Assembly: GCA_905182285.1 (NCBI GenBank)
Contig: CAJJAY010000012.1
Span: 62,001-126,000 of the forward strand
DNA: 64,000 nucleotides
Direction of reading: 5' to 3'
Origin: an uncultured Amylibacter sp.
Lineage (GTDB): Bacteria; Pseudomonadota; Alphaproteobacteria; Rhodobacterales; Rhodobacteraceae
The position numbers and the translations under genes are program-made. Below are positions 9,142 through 18,178 of this stretch, one piece after another (positions within the stretch are counted from its first letter, which is position 1; the number at the start of each line of letters is the position of its first letter). The notes under the pieces are model-generated. The model made no database searches. It was not told the origin of the DNA and saw nothing but the letters and a program-made list of their open reading frames with translations.

Positions 9142-9663
9142 GTGTCAAAAAAATTTCCCAAACTATCTTTAATTCTCGGAGGAGCCAACTCTGGGAAGTC
9201 AGCATTTGCAGAACAATTAGTCTGTTCATCAGCTTTGACAAAAAACTATATCGCTACTGCTCAGGCATTTGACGATGAGATGCAGAAAAAAATAGAAAAA
9301 CATCAAAAAGATCGCGGCGGCGATTGGAACACAATTGAAGCTCCAATTGATATATTTCCTCTACCAAAGGAAGGCGTAACATTAATTGATTGCTTAACTT
9401 TATGGCTCAGCAATCATATATTGGATAATAAAGAAATCGACACAAAAAAATTTATAAAAGCATGCAAACATGCAGGACATATAGTTTGCGTTTCTAATGA
9501 AACTGGCTTGGGAGTGGTTCCAGATAACACACTGGCGCGAAGATTTAGAACTGCTCAAGGCCAATTGAATCAAGATATTGCAGCACAATCCGATCTTGTA
9601 GTATTAGTTACTGCTGGCATTCCGATGGTCTTAAAAGGCCAATTACCCTCAAAACTTTCATGA
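9142..9663 (+). CDS. cobU: Adenosylcobinamide kinase / adenosylcobinamide-phosphate guanylyltransferase
   Basis: CobU (CobP) phosphorylates adenosylcobinamide and transfers GMP to it in the nucleotide-loop branch of cobalamin assembly. The P-loop LGGANSGKSAFAEQL lies at the N-terminus. The family signature SNETGLGVVPDNTLARRFRTAQGQLNQ, with the guanylylation region, is intact. The ORF track begins at a TTG at 9130, but the GTG at 9142 has GAGG six bases upstream and is preferred, giving about 173 residues. It overlaps the following phosphatase gene by ATGA, so the two form a small operon. Confidence 0.92.
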   Translation: MSKKFPKLSLILGGANSGKSAFAEQLVCSSALTKNYIATAQAFDDEMQKKIEKHQKDRGGDWNTIEAPIDIFPLPKEGVTLIDCLTLWLSNHILDNKEIDTKKFIKACKHAGHIVCVSNETGLGVVPDNTLARRFRTAQGQLNQDIAAQSDLVVLVTAGIPMVLKGQLPSKLS

Positions 9664-10241
9664 CAAACTGGTATTGGATAAGACATGCACCAACTAATTT
9701 AAAAGGTTTAGTTGGTTGGTCAGACGTAGAGGTAGATTTATCAAATATTGATATGTTTGCTCGATTAAATAATTATCTACCTAAAGATAGCATAGTTATA
9801 TCATCTGACTTGAAGAGATCTATAAAAACAGCCGACTTGATTCAAAATAAACGGCAACGAATTCCAAATAATAAAAATTTGCGTGAATTTAACTTTGGCG
9901 AATGGGAACTTAAAAATTCAGAAGAAATCTCAAAAAAATATCCAAATCTATCAAAAGAATATTGGTCTAATCCCGGAGATGTTTCACCTCCAAATGGAGA
10001 AAGCTGGAATCAAGCTGCAAAAAGAGTAGACAAACAAGTCGATCAAATAAATAAAAAATATAAAGGCTGCAACATAATTGCTATTGGGCACTTTGGTGTA
10101 ATATTAACACAACTTCAACGTGCTGCAAAAATAGAAGCACGTAGTGCTATTAGCTTTCAAATTGATAACCTCAGCATAACACATATTGAGCATCTTGGCG
10201 AAACAAATTGGCGGATTCTGGGCGTTAATAACAAAGTTTAA
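9660..10241 (+). CDS. Histidine phosphatase family protein, possibly alpha-ribazole phosphatase (CobC-like)
   Basis: A 193-residue phosphoglycerate-mutase-like phosphatase. The phosphohistidine motif is WIRHAPT at the start. Then come SSDLKRSIKTADLI, LREFNFGEWE, PPNGESW, and the second catalytic His in IAIGHFGVI. Translational coupling to cobU (ATGA overlap) suggests that it dephosphorylates alpha-ribazole phosphate or adenosylcobalamin phosphate in B12 assembly, as CobC does. That substrate is an inference from context, since this superfamily is promiscuous. The 3' end overlaps the convergent gshB by 4 bp. Confidence 0.82.
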   Translation: MTNWYWIRHAPTNLKGLVGWSDVEVDLSNIDMFARLNNYLPKDSIVISSDLKRSIKTADLIQNKRQRIPNNKNLREFNFGEWELKNSEEISKKYPNLSKEYWSNPGDVSPPNGESWNQAAKRVDKQVDQINKKYKGCNIIAIGHFGVILTQLQRAAKIEARSAISFQIDNLSITHIEHLGETNWRILGVNNKV

Positions 10242-11176
10242 AATTTAGATTCGATCGATTTCCAAATTTTTTCTGCAATATTTATATTATCAAACCTTTC
10301 TAATTCTTGAATACCAGTTGGGGATGTAACATTTATTTCAGTCAAATAACCTCCAATTACATCAATACCTACAAAGATTTGTCCTTTTTCTTTTAGGAGG
10401 CTCCCAATTTCTAAACATATTTCTTTGTCACGATCATCTAATTCAATTTTTTCAGGCCGCCCACCCACATGCATATTTGATCGCGTTTCCCCTTTTGCAG
10501 GCACACGATTTATAGCGCCCACTGGCTCACCATCAACTAATATAATACGCTTATCCCCATCAGAAACTGCAGGTAAAAACTTTTGAGCAATTAATGGTTC
10601 AGTATTTATCGTGCAAAATAACTCATGAAGTGAATTTAGATTTCTATCATTTTCATCTAGCCGAAAAACACCCGCACCTCCATTACCATACAATGGCTTC
10701 AAAATAATATCTTTGTATTTGTCTTTAAATGCCTTCAAAATTTCTATATCTCTAGCGATTGTTGTAGGGGGCGTTAAATCTGGAAAATTTAATACCAATA
10801 GTTTCTCAGGAAAATTACGAACCCATTTGGGATTATTAACAACTAAAGTTTTTGGATGAAGCATTTCGAGAAGGTGAGTATTTGTAATATACCCCATATC
10901 AAATGGTGGGTCTTGACGAAGCCAAACTACATCAAAATCTTTAAGATTTATTTTTACTTTCTCATCCTTTTTAAAATGCTCACCATAGGCACGGGTCACA
11001 CTAATAGGCCATCCAGTTGCTGTTATATTACCCTCTTCAAACGCAAGTTGATCAGGATTATAATAAAATAATTCGTGTCCTCGCAATTGGGCTTCTTCCA
11101 TTATTCTAAATGTACTATCAGCATCTATATCAACGAACTCTATTGGATCCATCTGAACAGCAATTTTTAGACGCAT
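10238..11176 (-). CDS. gshB: Glutathione synthase
   Basis: Joins glycine to gamma-glutamylcysteine using ATP, the last step of glutathione synthesis. It is an ATP-grasp enzyme. The N-terminus KIAVQMDPIEFVDIDADSTF is diagnostic. The ATP-grasp core includes ILKPLYGNGGAGVFRL, EPLIAQKFLPAVSDGDKRIILVDG and the metal-binding end GIDVIGGYLTEINVTSPTG. The ORF track starts with a TTG at 11188. The ATG at 11176 has GGAG exactly six bases upstream and matches the usual N-terminus, giving 312 residues. In many alphaproteobacteria yraN lies between rsmI and gshB, but here only about 100 bp separate them. Confidence 0.96.
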   Translation of the reverse strand: MRLKIAVQMDPIEFVDIDADSTFRIMEEAQLRGHELFYYNPDQLAFEEGNITATGWPISVTRAYGEHFKKDEKVKINLKDFDVVWLRQDPPFDMGYITNTHLLEMLHPKTLVVNNPKWVRNFPEKLLVLNFPDLTPPTTIARDIEILKAFKDKYKDIILKPLYGNGGAGVFRLDENDRNLNSLHELFCTINTEPLIAQKFLPAVSDGDKRIILVDGEPVGAINRVPAKGETRSNMHVGGRPEKIELDDRDKEICLEIGSLLKEKGQIFVGIDVIGGYLTEINVTSPTGIQELERFDNINIAEKIWKSIESKF

Positions 11177-11277
11177 GGTATTCTCCAAAAAATAAACATA
11201 AAAACTAAATGGCCCATAGATAAGAATGATGCAAGTTGTCTAGGATAATTAAGATATATTTAAATTTTATAAATTAT

Positions 11278-12147
11278 TCATTTTAAATTATTTAAATCAG
11301 CTTTAATTCTTAAAGCCATTTCATAAGTACGTTTTCTTGAAACGCCAAATTGTTCAGATATTTGAGCAGAAGCATCTTTAATTCGATATTCTTTTAGAGC
11401 AATTTGCAAAGCAGAATATAGTTCATCATTACTAACTTCTTTTTTTAATGGAGGCCCCAAAACAATTACAACCTCACCTTTAAATGATACACGCGCATCT
11501 ATTTCATTTATTACTTCATCTAAAGTTCCCCTAATAACCTCTTCAAATTTTTTAGTCATTTCTCTGCAAACTGATACAGTACGATCACTTCCAAAAGCTT
11601 TAGAAATATCCTTTAATGCAGAAAGTGTTCTTTTTGGGGATTCATAATATACTAAAGTGGCATCTAAATCTTGAACTTTTTCTAAATTCTTCAACCTTTG
11701 TGAAGATTTTGATCCTAAAAACCCCCCAAAGAAAAAGTTATCTGTAGGCAAGCCTGCCAAACATAGCGCAGTTAAAATAGCACTTGCACCTGGAGCGGCG
11801 TGAACACGAATATTATTTTCAATAGCTATTTTTGCTAGTGAAAACCCTGGGTCAGCTATTAAAGGTGTTCCTGCATCTGAAGCATAAGCAACGACCTTAC
11901 CAGCAGATAGTAAAGTCATTATCTTAGGCCTTTGCATTTCTCCATTATGATCATGATATGATAGAATTTTTCTCCCATAGAGATTAACTCCATGAATTTC
12001 CATTAACTTACGTAATACTCTTGTATCTTCAGCAACTAAAACATCCGCAAAGCGTAAAATATCTAAAGCACGAATTGTGATATCGTTTGCAGTTCCAATA
12101 GGCGTAGCTAAAATATGCAGTCCTGGATCAAGTTTCTTAATATTCAT
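11278..12147 (-). CDS. rsmI: 16S rRNA (cytidine1402-2'-O)-methyltransferase
   Basis: RsmI methylates the ribose of C1402 in the ribosomal decoding centre using S-adenosylmethionine. The tetrapyrrole-methylase fold is recognisable from LHILATPIGTANDITIRALDIL, VAEDTRVLRKLM, SDAGTPLIADPG, HAAPGASAILTALCLAGLPTD and YYESPKRTLSAL. A short C-terminal helix-turn-helix-like tail ends the protein. The ORF track starts at 12162; the ATG at 12147 lies downstream of GGAAGA and starts directly before KKLDPGLHIL, so I prefer it, although the upstream ATG is possible. It is divergent from the PBP-activator lipoprotein. Confidence 0.94.
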   Translation of the reverse strand: MNIKKLDPGLHILATPIGTANDITIRALDILRFADVLVAEDTRVLRKLMEIHGVNLYGRKILSYHDHNGEMQRPKIMTLLSAGKVVAYASDAGTPLIADPGFSLAKIAIENNIRVHAAPGASAILTALCLAGLPTDNFFFGGFLGSKSSQRLKNLEKVQDLDATLVYYESPKRTLSALKDISKAFGSDRTVSVCREMTKKFEEVIRGTLDEVINEIDARVSFKGEVVIVLGPPLKKEVSNDELYSALQIALKEYRIKDASAQISEQFGVSRKRTYEMALRIKADLNNLK

Positions 12148-12255
12148 AAGATTTTCTTCCATTATTAATGCCTACCCGTTGTAATCTAATAATCTTTCGA
12201 ATACCTTTTGACACATGGTTACCCAAAGTTACCAGTCTTTTTGCAGGAAATAAAA

Positions 12256-13455
12256 ATGAATATAAATATTTCAATATTAAAGCTTAAAAGCTTGATTATA
12301 ATTTGCACTTTAGCTTTAACAATTACTGCTTGTCAGGATCTGCGGACACAAAAACTTAACGATGGCCCTGTTGTAAACCCTGCGGGCAATATTAAAGTAG
12401 CCTTGCTTGTTCCATTAGGTTCATCCGATGAAAACCAAGAAGATTTAGCGCAGAACCTTGTTCGAGCAGCAAAAATGGCAATTTCAGATCATCCTAAAGC
12501 CAATATTGAAATGATTATTTATGGAACTGCAGGAGATCCAATTAAAGCTGAAGCTGCCGCAAAAAAAGCAATTTCTCAAAAAGTAAAACTCATCATTGGC
12601 CCCTTGTTTGCTGAATCTGCCAAAGCTGTTGGGAAAGTTGCTGCTGCAAACAATATAAATGTTTTAAGTTTTTCAAATACGTCCAGTATTGCTGGAAATA
12701 ATGTATTTATACTAGGAAATTCATTTCAGAATACGGCAGACCGCCTTTTAGAATTTGCGTCTCAAAAGGGATACAATAAAATATCTATTGTATCTCCAGA
12801 AACTTCAGCTGGCAGCATAGCTGCAAATGCAGTAAAATTATCTGCAAAATCCAATGATTTAAGTCTTGTTGGTTCATTTAATTATCCATTTTCAGCTGAT
12901 GGCATAGCAAACAGTGCATCAAAAATTACACGGAAAATAAAACGATCTGGTTCAAATGCAGTAGTCTTAACAACAGATAGTGCATCAGGATTGCCACTCT
13001 TAGCAGAGTTCTTATTAGCAAAAGGATTACCTATAAAAGATATAAAAGTATTAGGATTATCTCGGTGGGATATTCCTCAATCCACACTTAATACACCAGG
13101 GCTTCGAAATGGTTGGTTTACAGTACCAGATGGGGCTGCAATAAATGATTTTAATAAACGTTTTAAGAAAGTTTATGGAAAACCGCCGCATCCACTGGCC
13201 GGATTTGCTTACGACGGAACTAAAATATTTGCCACATTACTCAGCGAAGGCAATACAGGTGCTGCACAACGATCACAGCTAACTAGACCTCAAGGTTTCA
13301 AGGGAGCTAGTGGGGCATTTCGCTTATTAAATAATGGCTCTGCTCAACGAGCCTTATCTGTTGCAGAGGCATCTGCAGGTGCTTTAAGAATTATTTCTCC
13401 AGCGCCTACAAGATTTGGTGGATCAGGAGCTTTTTTATATGAAATCGGAAAATGA
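12256..13455 (+). CDS. Penicillin-binding protein activator (LpoA/LppC-like lipoprotein)
   Basis: A 399-residue periplasmic lipoprotein of the LppC/LpoA superfamily with a type I periplasmic-binding-protein fold (IKVALLVPLGSS, VKLIIGPLFAESAKAV). LpoA homologues in gammaproteobacteria stimulate PBP1A; the function in alphaproteobacteria is assumed by homology. The track start at 12208 would extend the protein before the signal sequence. The ATG at 12256 has AGGA seven bases upstream and leads straight into a lipoprotein signal peptide ending in the lipobox LTITAC. The divergent rsmI partner is the usual arrangement. Its 3' end overlaps glnD by 17 bp. Confidence 0.9.
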   Translation: MNINISILKLKSLIIICTLALTITACQDLRTQKLNDGPVVNPAGNIKVALLVPLGSSDENQEDLAQNLVRAAKMAISDHPKANIEMIIYGTAGDPIKAEAAAKKAISQKVKLIIGPLFAESAKAVGKVAAANNINVLSFSNTSSIAGNNVFILGNSFQNTADRLLEFASQKGYNKISIVSPETSAGSIAANAVKLSAKSNDLSLVGSFNYPFSADGIANSASKITRKIKRSGSNAVVLTTDSASGLPLLAEFLLAKGLPIKDIKVLGLSRWDIPQSTLNTPGLRNGWFTVPDGAAINDFNKRFKKVYGKPPHPLAGFAYDGTKIFATLLSEGNTGAAQRSQLTRPQGFKGASGAFRLLNNGSAQRALSVAEASAGALRIISPAPTRFGGSGAFLYEIGK

Positions 13456-16234
13456 TATTACTCACTCAGGAACATTAATTTGTTCAGAAGAGTTATTGTT
13501 CAATAAAAAAAAATTAAACACTAAAATTAAATCAGCCACAGAAACAATCTCAAATGATAATTTACGTTCAACAATTGCAAATATCCTTAGTGAAGCAAAT
13601 GTTAATGGCAGATTAGAAATTCAAAAGCAATTTAAGAAATTTCCATTTGAATCAGCTAAAACAATTGCTTCATATAGTTTTTTAAAAGATAATTTAATTT
13701 CATATGCTTTTGATCTTGTTAAATCAATTTTACAGCAAAAAAAAGCCACGCAAACTACTTCTGATTATATTTCAATAATTGCAGTAGGTGGCTACGGTCG
13801 AGCTCAAATGGCCCCACATTCTGATGTTGATCTCTTATTCTTAACCCAAGCAAAACCAAATCCTCGAGTTGAAAAAATTATTGAAGACATGCTCTATATA
13901 CTTTGGGATATGCGATTAAAAATTGGTTATTCGACACGAAGTATTAACCAATGTGTTCAACTAGGCAAAACTGATCAAACAATAAAAACAGCTTTATTAG
14001 AACACCGGTATCTTTGTGGGCATGAGGATTTATACAATAAGTTTGGTAAACAACTTAAAAACAATTTATTTAACGCAAGTGCTGCCGAATATGTTGAGGA
14101 AAAATTAGACGAACGTGCAAAGCGTCACGAAAGGCAGGGCGGTCAACGATATATGGTTGAACCAAATGTAAAAGAAGGCAAAGGAGGTTTGCGCGATTTG
14201 CAATCTCTTTTTTGGATTACAAAATATATTGCAAATGCTACCACTCATAAAGAAATGATAGATCAAGGATATTTTACTCAACAAGAGTATGATAATTTTA
14301 AAGCAGCACACAACTTCTTGTGGGCAGTAAGATGTCATCTTCATCTGAGCGCCAATAGAGCATCTGAGCAATTAACATTTGACCATCAAATAGAGGTTGC
14401 CAAAAGATTTGGCTATAAGGGTGGCCGAGGAATGAGAGGTGTTGAAAGGTTTATGCAAGATTATTTTCGCCATGCAACGCACGTTGGAGAATTAACTCGA
14501 GTATTCTTAACCGCACTAGAGGCACGGCAATTAAAATCAACTCAATCTTTAGGTGATAGATTTAGAAATATGCTTTGGCGGACATTAAATATTGATGGAA
14601 AAGTTTCTGAAGGCTTTCGTTTAGAACAGGGAAGAATCAATATAATTGATCCTGAAATGTTTTTAAAAGATCCAATAAATATTTTACGTTTATTTGAAGA
14701 AGGCCTAAAGACTGGGTTTTTAATCCATCAGGATGCCATGAGGGTAGTTACTGCTAACCTTAAAAAAATCACAAGTAGAGTGAGGAAAAATTCTGAAACA
14801 CAACGCATATTTATGTCGTTATTACTAGACTATGGGAACCCCGAACGCGCGTTAAGACGAATGAACGAATTAGGTGTATTAGGTGCAATTATACCAGAAT
14901 TCAAACGTATTATAGCACTTATGCAATTTAACTTTTACCACAGCTACACAGTAGATGAACACACAATTCAATGCATATCATTTTTAGCAAGAATTGAACA
15001 AGGTATACTAAAAGAAGAACTTCCAATAGCTTCTGAAATTCTTAAATCTGGTGTAGATCGTCGCGTATTATACATCGCAATGCTTTTACACGATATTGGT
15101 AAAGGACTCCCTGAAGATCATTCAATTGCTGGAGCTAATATTGCAAAAAAAATAGCCCCTGAATTAGGTCTAAGTACATTAGAAACTGAAAGAGTTGTTT
15201 GGTTGGTTGAAAATCATTTAGTAATGTCAGACTTTGCCCAAAAACGTGATTTATCTGATCCTAGAACTGTCAGTAATTTTGGGAAAATAGTTAAAACAAC
15301 TTCTAACCTAAACTTATTAACTGTTTTAACAGTTTGTGACATTATGGGTGTTGGTCCAGGCGCTCTAAATAATTGGAAAGCACAACTTTTAAGAGAACTG
15401 TATACTAATACACGTAATCTAATAAAGGGTGGGCTCGACACACAAGGCAAAAATAAGCCTTACGAAATAGCTAAATCAACTTTAACAGACTTATTAGTAG
15501 ATTGGGATAATTTAGAAATTCAAAGAGAAATTGACCGACACTACCCAGCCTACTGGCAGGGCTTAGACACTAACACTCAATATATATTTGCAAATTTGTT
15601 TAAAAGTTTTGGAAGTAAAAAAATTGTTAGCCATTATGAGGTTGATGAGGATCGAGATGCGACTCGAGCCCAGTTTGTAATGCAAGACCATCCAGGTATA
15701 TTCTCAAGACTTACCGGGGCAATTGCATTAGCAAATGCTAATGTTATTGATGCCCGCACATACACAACTTCAGATGGATATGCTACTCCAGTTTTTTGGA
15801 TACAAGATAATGATGGAAAACCTTTTGATTTATCAAGATTAAATAGGTTGAAAAAACTAATTGAACAAACCCTATCTGGAGATGTTATTGCTCGCGATGC
15901 TCTCAAAGTCAGAAATAAATTAAAACCAAGAGAACGTAATTTCAAAGTTCCCACTGATATTACCTTTGATAATCAAGGGTCAGATATATATACGATAATA
16001 GAAGTTGATACTCGAGATCGGAATAGCTTGTTATTTGATTTAACGCGAACATTAGCTAACGCAAATATTCAAATAGCTAGTGCAGTTATAGCAACATATG
16101 GCGCACAAGCAGTAGATGTTTTTTATGTTAAAGATATGATAGGATTGAAAATTACTGCAGAAAATAAACAACAATCTATAAGGGAAAAACTCCAACAGGC
16201 AATTGAACTTGGTGCAGAAGCATCAATGGCATGA
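13439..16234 (+). CDS. glnD: Bifunctional uridylyltransferase/uridylyl-removing enzyme (PII regulator)
   Basis: GlnD senses glutamine and attaches or removes UMP on PII proteins, controlling nitrogen assimilation. Domains in order are an N-terminal nucleotidyltransferase (GGYGRAQMAPHSDVDLLFL), the GlnD linker (VEPNVKEGKGGLRDLQ), an HD phosphohydrolase (MLLHDIGKGLPEDHS) and two C-terminal ACT domains (around HPGIFSRLTGAIALANA and DTRDRNSLLFDLTRTL). The track begins at a TTG at 13415; the ATG at 13439 with AGGAG nine bases upstream gives 931 residues, normal for the family. It overlaps the preceding lipoprotein gene and joins murJ through ATGA, so the three are likely co-transcribed. Confidence 0.97.
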   Translation: MKSENDITHSGTLICSEELLFNKKKLNTKIKSATETISNDNLRSTIANILSEANVNGRLEIQKQFKKFPFESAKTIASYSFLKDNLISYAFDLVKSILQQKKATQTTSDYISIIAVGGYGRAQMAPHSDVDLLFLTQAKPNPRVEKIIEDMLYILWDMRLKIGYSTRSINQCVQLGKTDQTIKTALLEHRYLCGHEDLYNKFGKQLKNNLFNASAAEYVEEKLDERAKRHERQGGQRYMVEPNVKEGKGGLRDLQSLFWITKYIANATTHKEMIDQGYFTQQEYDNFKAAHNFLWAVRCHLHLSANRASEQLTFDHQIEVAKRFGYKGGRGMRGVERFMQDYFRHATHVGELTRVFLTALEARQLKSTQSLGDRFRNMLWRTLNIDGKVSEGFRLEQGRINIIDPEMFLKDPINILRLFEEGLKTGFLIHQDAMRVVTANLKKITSRVRKNSETQRIFMSLLLDYGNPERALRRMNELGVLGAIIPEFKRIIALMQFNFYHSYTVDEHTIQCISFLARIEQGILKEELPIASEILKSGVDRRVLYIAMLLHDIGKGLPEDHSIAGANIAKKIAPELGLSTLETERVVWLVENHLVMSDFAQKRDLSDPRTVSNFGKIVKTTSNLNLLTVLTVCDIMGVGPGALNNWKAQLLRELYTNTRNLIKGGLDTQGKNKPYEIAKSTLTDLLVDWDNLEIQREIDRHYPAYWQGLDTNTQYIFANLFKSFGSKKIVSHYEVDEDRDATRAQFVMQDHPGIFSRLTGAIALANANVIDARTYTTSDGYATPVFWIQDNDGKPFDLSRLNRLKKLIEQTLSGDVIARDALKVRNKLKPRERNFKVPTDITFDNQGSDIYTIIEVDTRDRNSLLFDLTRTLANANIQIASAVIATYGAQAVDVFYVKDMIGLKITAENKQQSIREKLQQAIELGAEASMA

Positions 16235-17772
16235 TTAAATCTAGAAAAATGATAAAATATTTTTTAACAGTAAGTGGTTGGACATTAATTAGTCGTATAG
16301 CAGGTTTAATAAGAGATTTAATGATGGCTGCCTATCTTGGAACAGGCGTAATTGCAGAAGCATTTCAAGCTGCATTTTCATTGCCAAATTTATTTCGAAG
16401 GTTTTTTGCTGAAGGAGCATTTAATTTAGCTTTTGTTCCTCTTTATACAAAAAAATTAGCTTCCCAGAAAGACCATGAGGAATTTGCAAGTCAGGCTTTA
16501 TCTACTCTGGCAGGATTATTAATATTACTAACCTTAATATCACAGCTTTTTATGCCTTATTTTATTTATGCAATGGCAAGTGGCTTTGCAGGCAATGAAC
16601 GTTTTGATCTAGCGGTTGAGCTATCTAGAATTATTTTTCCATATGTAATATTTATATCCATTACTGCATTGTTTAGTGGAATATTAAATTCTCATAGGCA
16701 TTTTATGGCAGCAGCAGCAGCCCCAGTTTTATTAAATATTATTCTCATTTTATCGATGGTTTTAGCGGCTAAAATGAATTGGAATATTGGTATAACTTTG
16801 TCTTGGGGTGCTTTTTTAGCCGGAATATCTCAAATGGGATTAGTATATTTTGCTGTTCGTAGCTTAGGAATAAAATTAACATTACAATTACCAAAACTAA
16901 CACCTGATATAAAAAAACTATTTATATTAGCTGTCCCAGCAATTTTAACAGGTGGTGTAGTTCAAATAAACTTGTTGGTTGGGCGCCAAGTCGCCAGTTA
17001 TTTTGAGGGTGCATTTGCTTGGCTTTATTATGCTGATCGACTGTATCAACTTCCACTTGGTGTGGTGGGAATTGCAATTGGTATCGTATTACTTCCAGAA
17101 TTATCACGGACCTTAATAAATAAAAATATTAATGAAGGACAAAATGCATTTAACAGAGCTTTGGAATTTTCATTATTACTTACAATACCATCTGCAATTG
17201 CTCTGATTATTATCCCTGTTTCATTAATTTCTGTACTATTTGAACGAGGCATGTTTACAAAAACAGACTCCATTTCAACGGCCCATGCATTAGCAATTTA
17301 TGGTTTAGGACTGCCTGCCTTCGTTCTTCAAAAAGTATTACAACCATTATATTTTGCTCGCGAAGATACAAAATCCCCATTTAGATTTGCAATATTTGCT
17401 ATGATCCTAAACGTTAGCTTGGCAATTATTTTATCATTTTATTTTGGCTTTTTATCTGCTGCCATTGGTACAACAGTTTCTTCATGGGCTATGATATTTC
17501 TATTGTGGTCCGGCTGTAGGGGCATGGGGCAAGCAACAAAAATTGATTTCCGCCTAAAGAAAAACCTTCCATTAATAATTGCTTCTAGTATTCTAATGGG
17601 AATAATTATTTATTTAGTACAATTAATTTTAATTAATAATCTAAACGCGCCTAATATTCGTTATTTTTCACTCTTTATTTTGATATTTTCAGGGATAATA
17701 AGTTATATCTTTTTTATAAATTTATTTGGTGTAATATCAAAAAAAGACATAAGAAAATTCATAAAAAAATGA
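16231..17772 (+). CDS. murJ: Lipid II flippase MurJ
   Basis: A 513-residue polytopic membrane protein of the MVF/MOP superfamily that flips lipid II for peptidoglycan synthesis. The N-terminal signature SRIAGLIRDLMMAAYLG and the SLPNLFRRFFAEGAFNLAFVPLY loop are diagnostic. About 14 hydrophobic segments follow. The central motif YYADRLYQLPLGVVGIAIGIVLLPELSR is conserved in MurJ. ATGA overlap with glnD indicates translational coupling. glnD-murJ-trpS is a familiar alphaproteobacterial neighbourhood. Confidence 0.96.
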   Translation: MIKSRKMIKYFLTVSGWTLISRIAGLIRDLMMAAYLGTGVIAEAFQAAFSLPNLFRRFFAEGAFNLAFVPLYTKKLASQKDHEEFASQALSTLAGLLILLTLISQLFMPYFIYAMASGFAGNERFDLAVELSRIIFPYVIFISITALFSGILNSHRHFMAAAAAPVLLNIILILSMVLAAKMNWNIGITLSWGAFLAGISQMGLVYFAVRSLGIKLTLQLPKLTPDIKKLFILAVPAILTGGVVQINLLVGRQVASYFEGAFAWLYYADRLYQLPLGVVGIAIGIVLLPELSRTLINKNINEGQNAFNRALEFSLLLTIPSAIALIIIPVSLISVLFERGMFTKTDSISTAHALAIYGLGLPAFVLQKVLQPLYFAREDTKSPFRFAIFAMILNVSLAIILSFYFGFLSAAIGTTVSSWAMIFLLWSGCRGMGQATKIDFRLKKNLPLIIASSILMGIIIYLVQLILINNLNAPNIRYFSLFILIFSGIISYIFFINLFGVISKKDIRKFIKK

Positions 17773-17875
17773 TACTATTTTAGAAATAACAATGCTTATT
17801 ATTTTGTTGTAAATTATCATCAACAGAATATAACATGCATATATTATCTAAACTATCAAATCTGGAGTATTTAAA

Positions 17876-18103
17876 ATGAAATTAACCAAGCTGGCTATTT
17901 TAAGTATTATTACAATTTCCTTCGGTTCAGTATCATCTGCTGCATCATTAGTAACCAAAACTGACCCAGCAGTAAAAGTTCCAAACGAAAATTCTTATAT
18001 TAAAAGAGTTCGTGTATTAACCACGGTTAAAGATTCTTATGGGAACGATGTAATGGATGGCTTTGGGGATACTGTTAAATGCTATACATGGGTAAATGCC
18101 TGA
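17876..18103 (+). CDS. Small secreted protein of unknown function
   Basis: A 75-residue ORF that looks real. GGAG stands about eight bases before the ATG. The first 22 or so residues form a typical Sec signal peptide (MKLTKLAILSIITISFGSVSSA), with predicted cleavage before ASL. The mature product would be roughly 53 residues, with a single Cys in TVKCYTW and no membrane segment. I do not recognise the family. It lies alone between murJ and a convergent rhomboid-like gene, with AT-rich flanks. A single unpaired Cys argues against an internal disulfide. Confidence 0.6.
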   Translation: MKLTKLAILSIITISFGSVSSAASLVTKTDPAVKVPNENSYIKRVRVLTTVKDSYGNDVMDGFGDTVKCYTWVNA

Positions 18104-18178
18104 TCAAGACCAAGACAAAATATTATTTGTTAAAAAAAAATCTTACCATTTTATAATTTATATTAGTTTATAATACAT

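Noticed and set aside
14105-14371. Antisense ORF inside glnD (and similar ORFs in era, pdxJ, lysA, etfB and others)
   Set aside because: These are shadow frames of well-conserved genes, with no ribosome-binding sites or recognisable domains.
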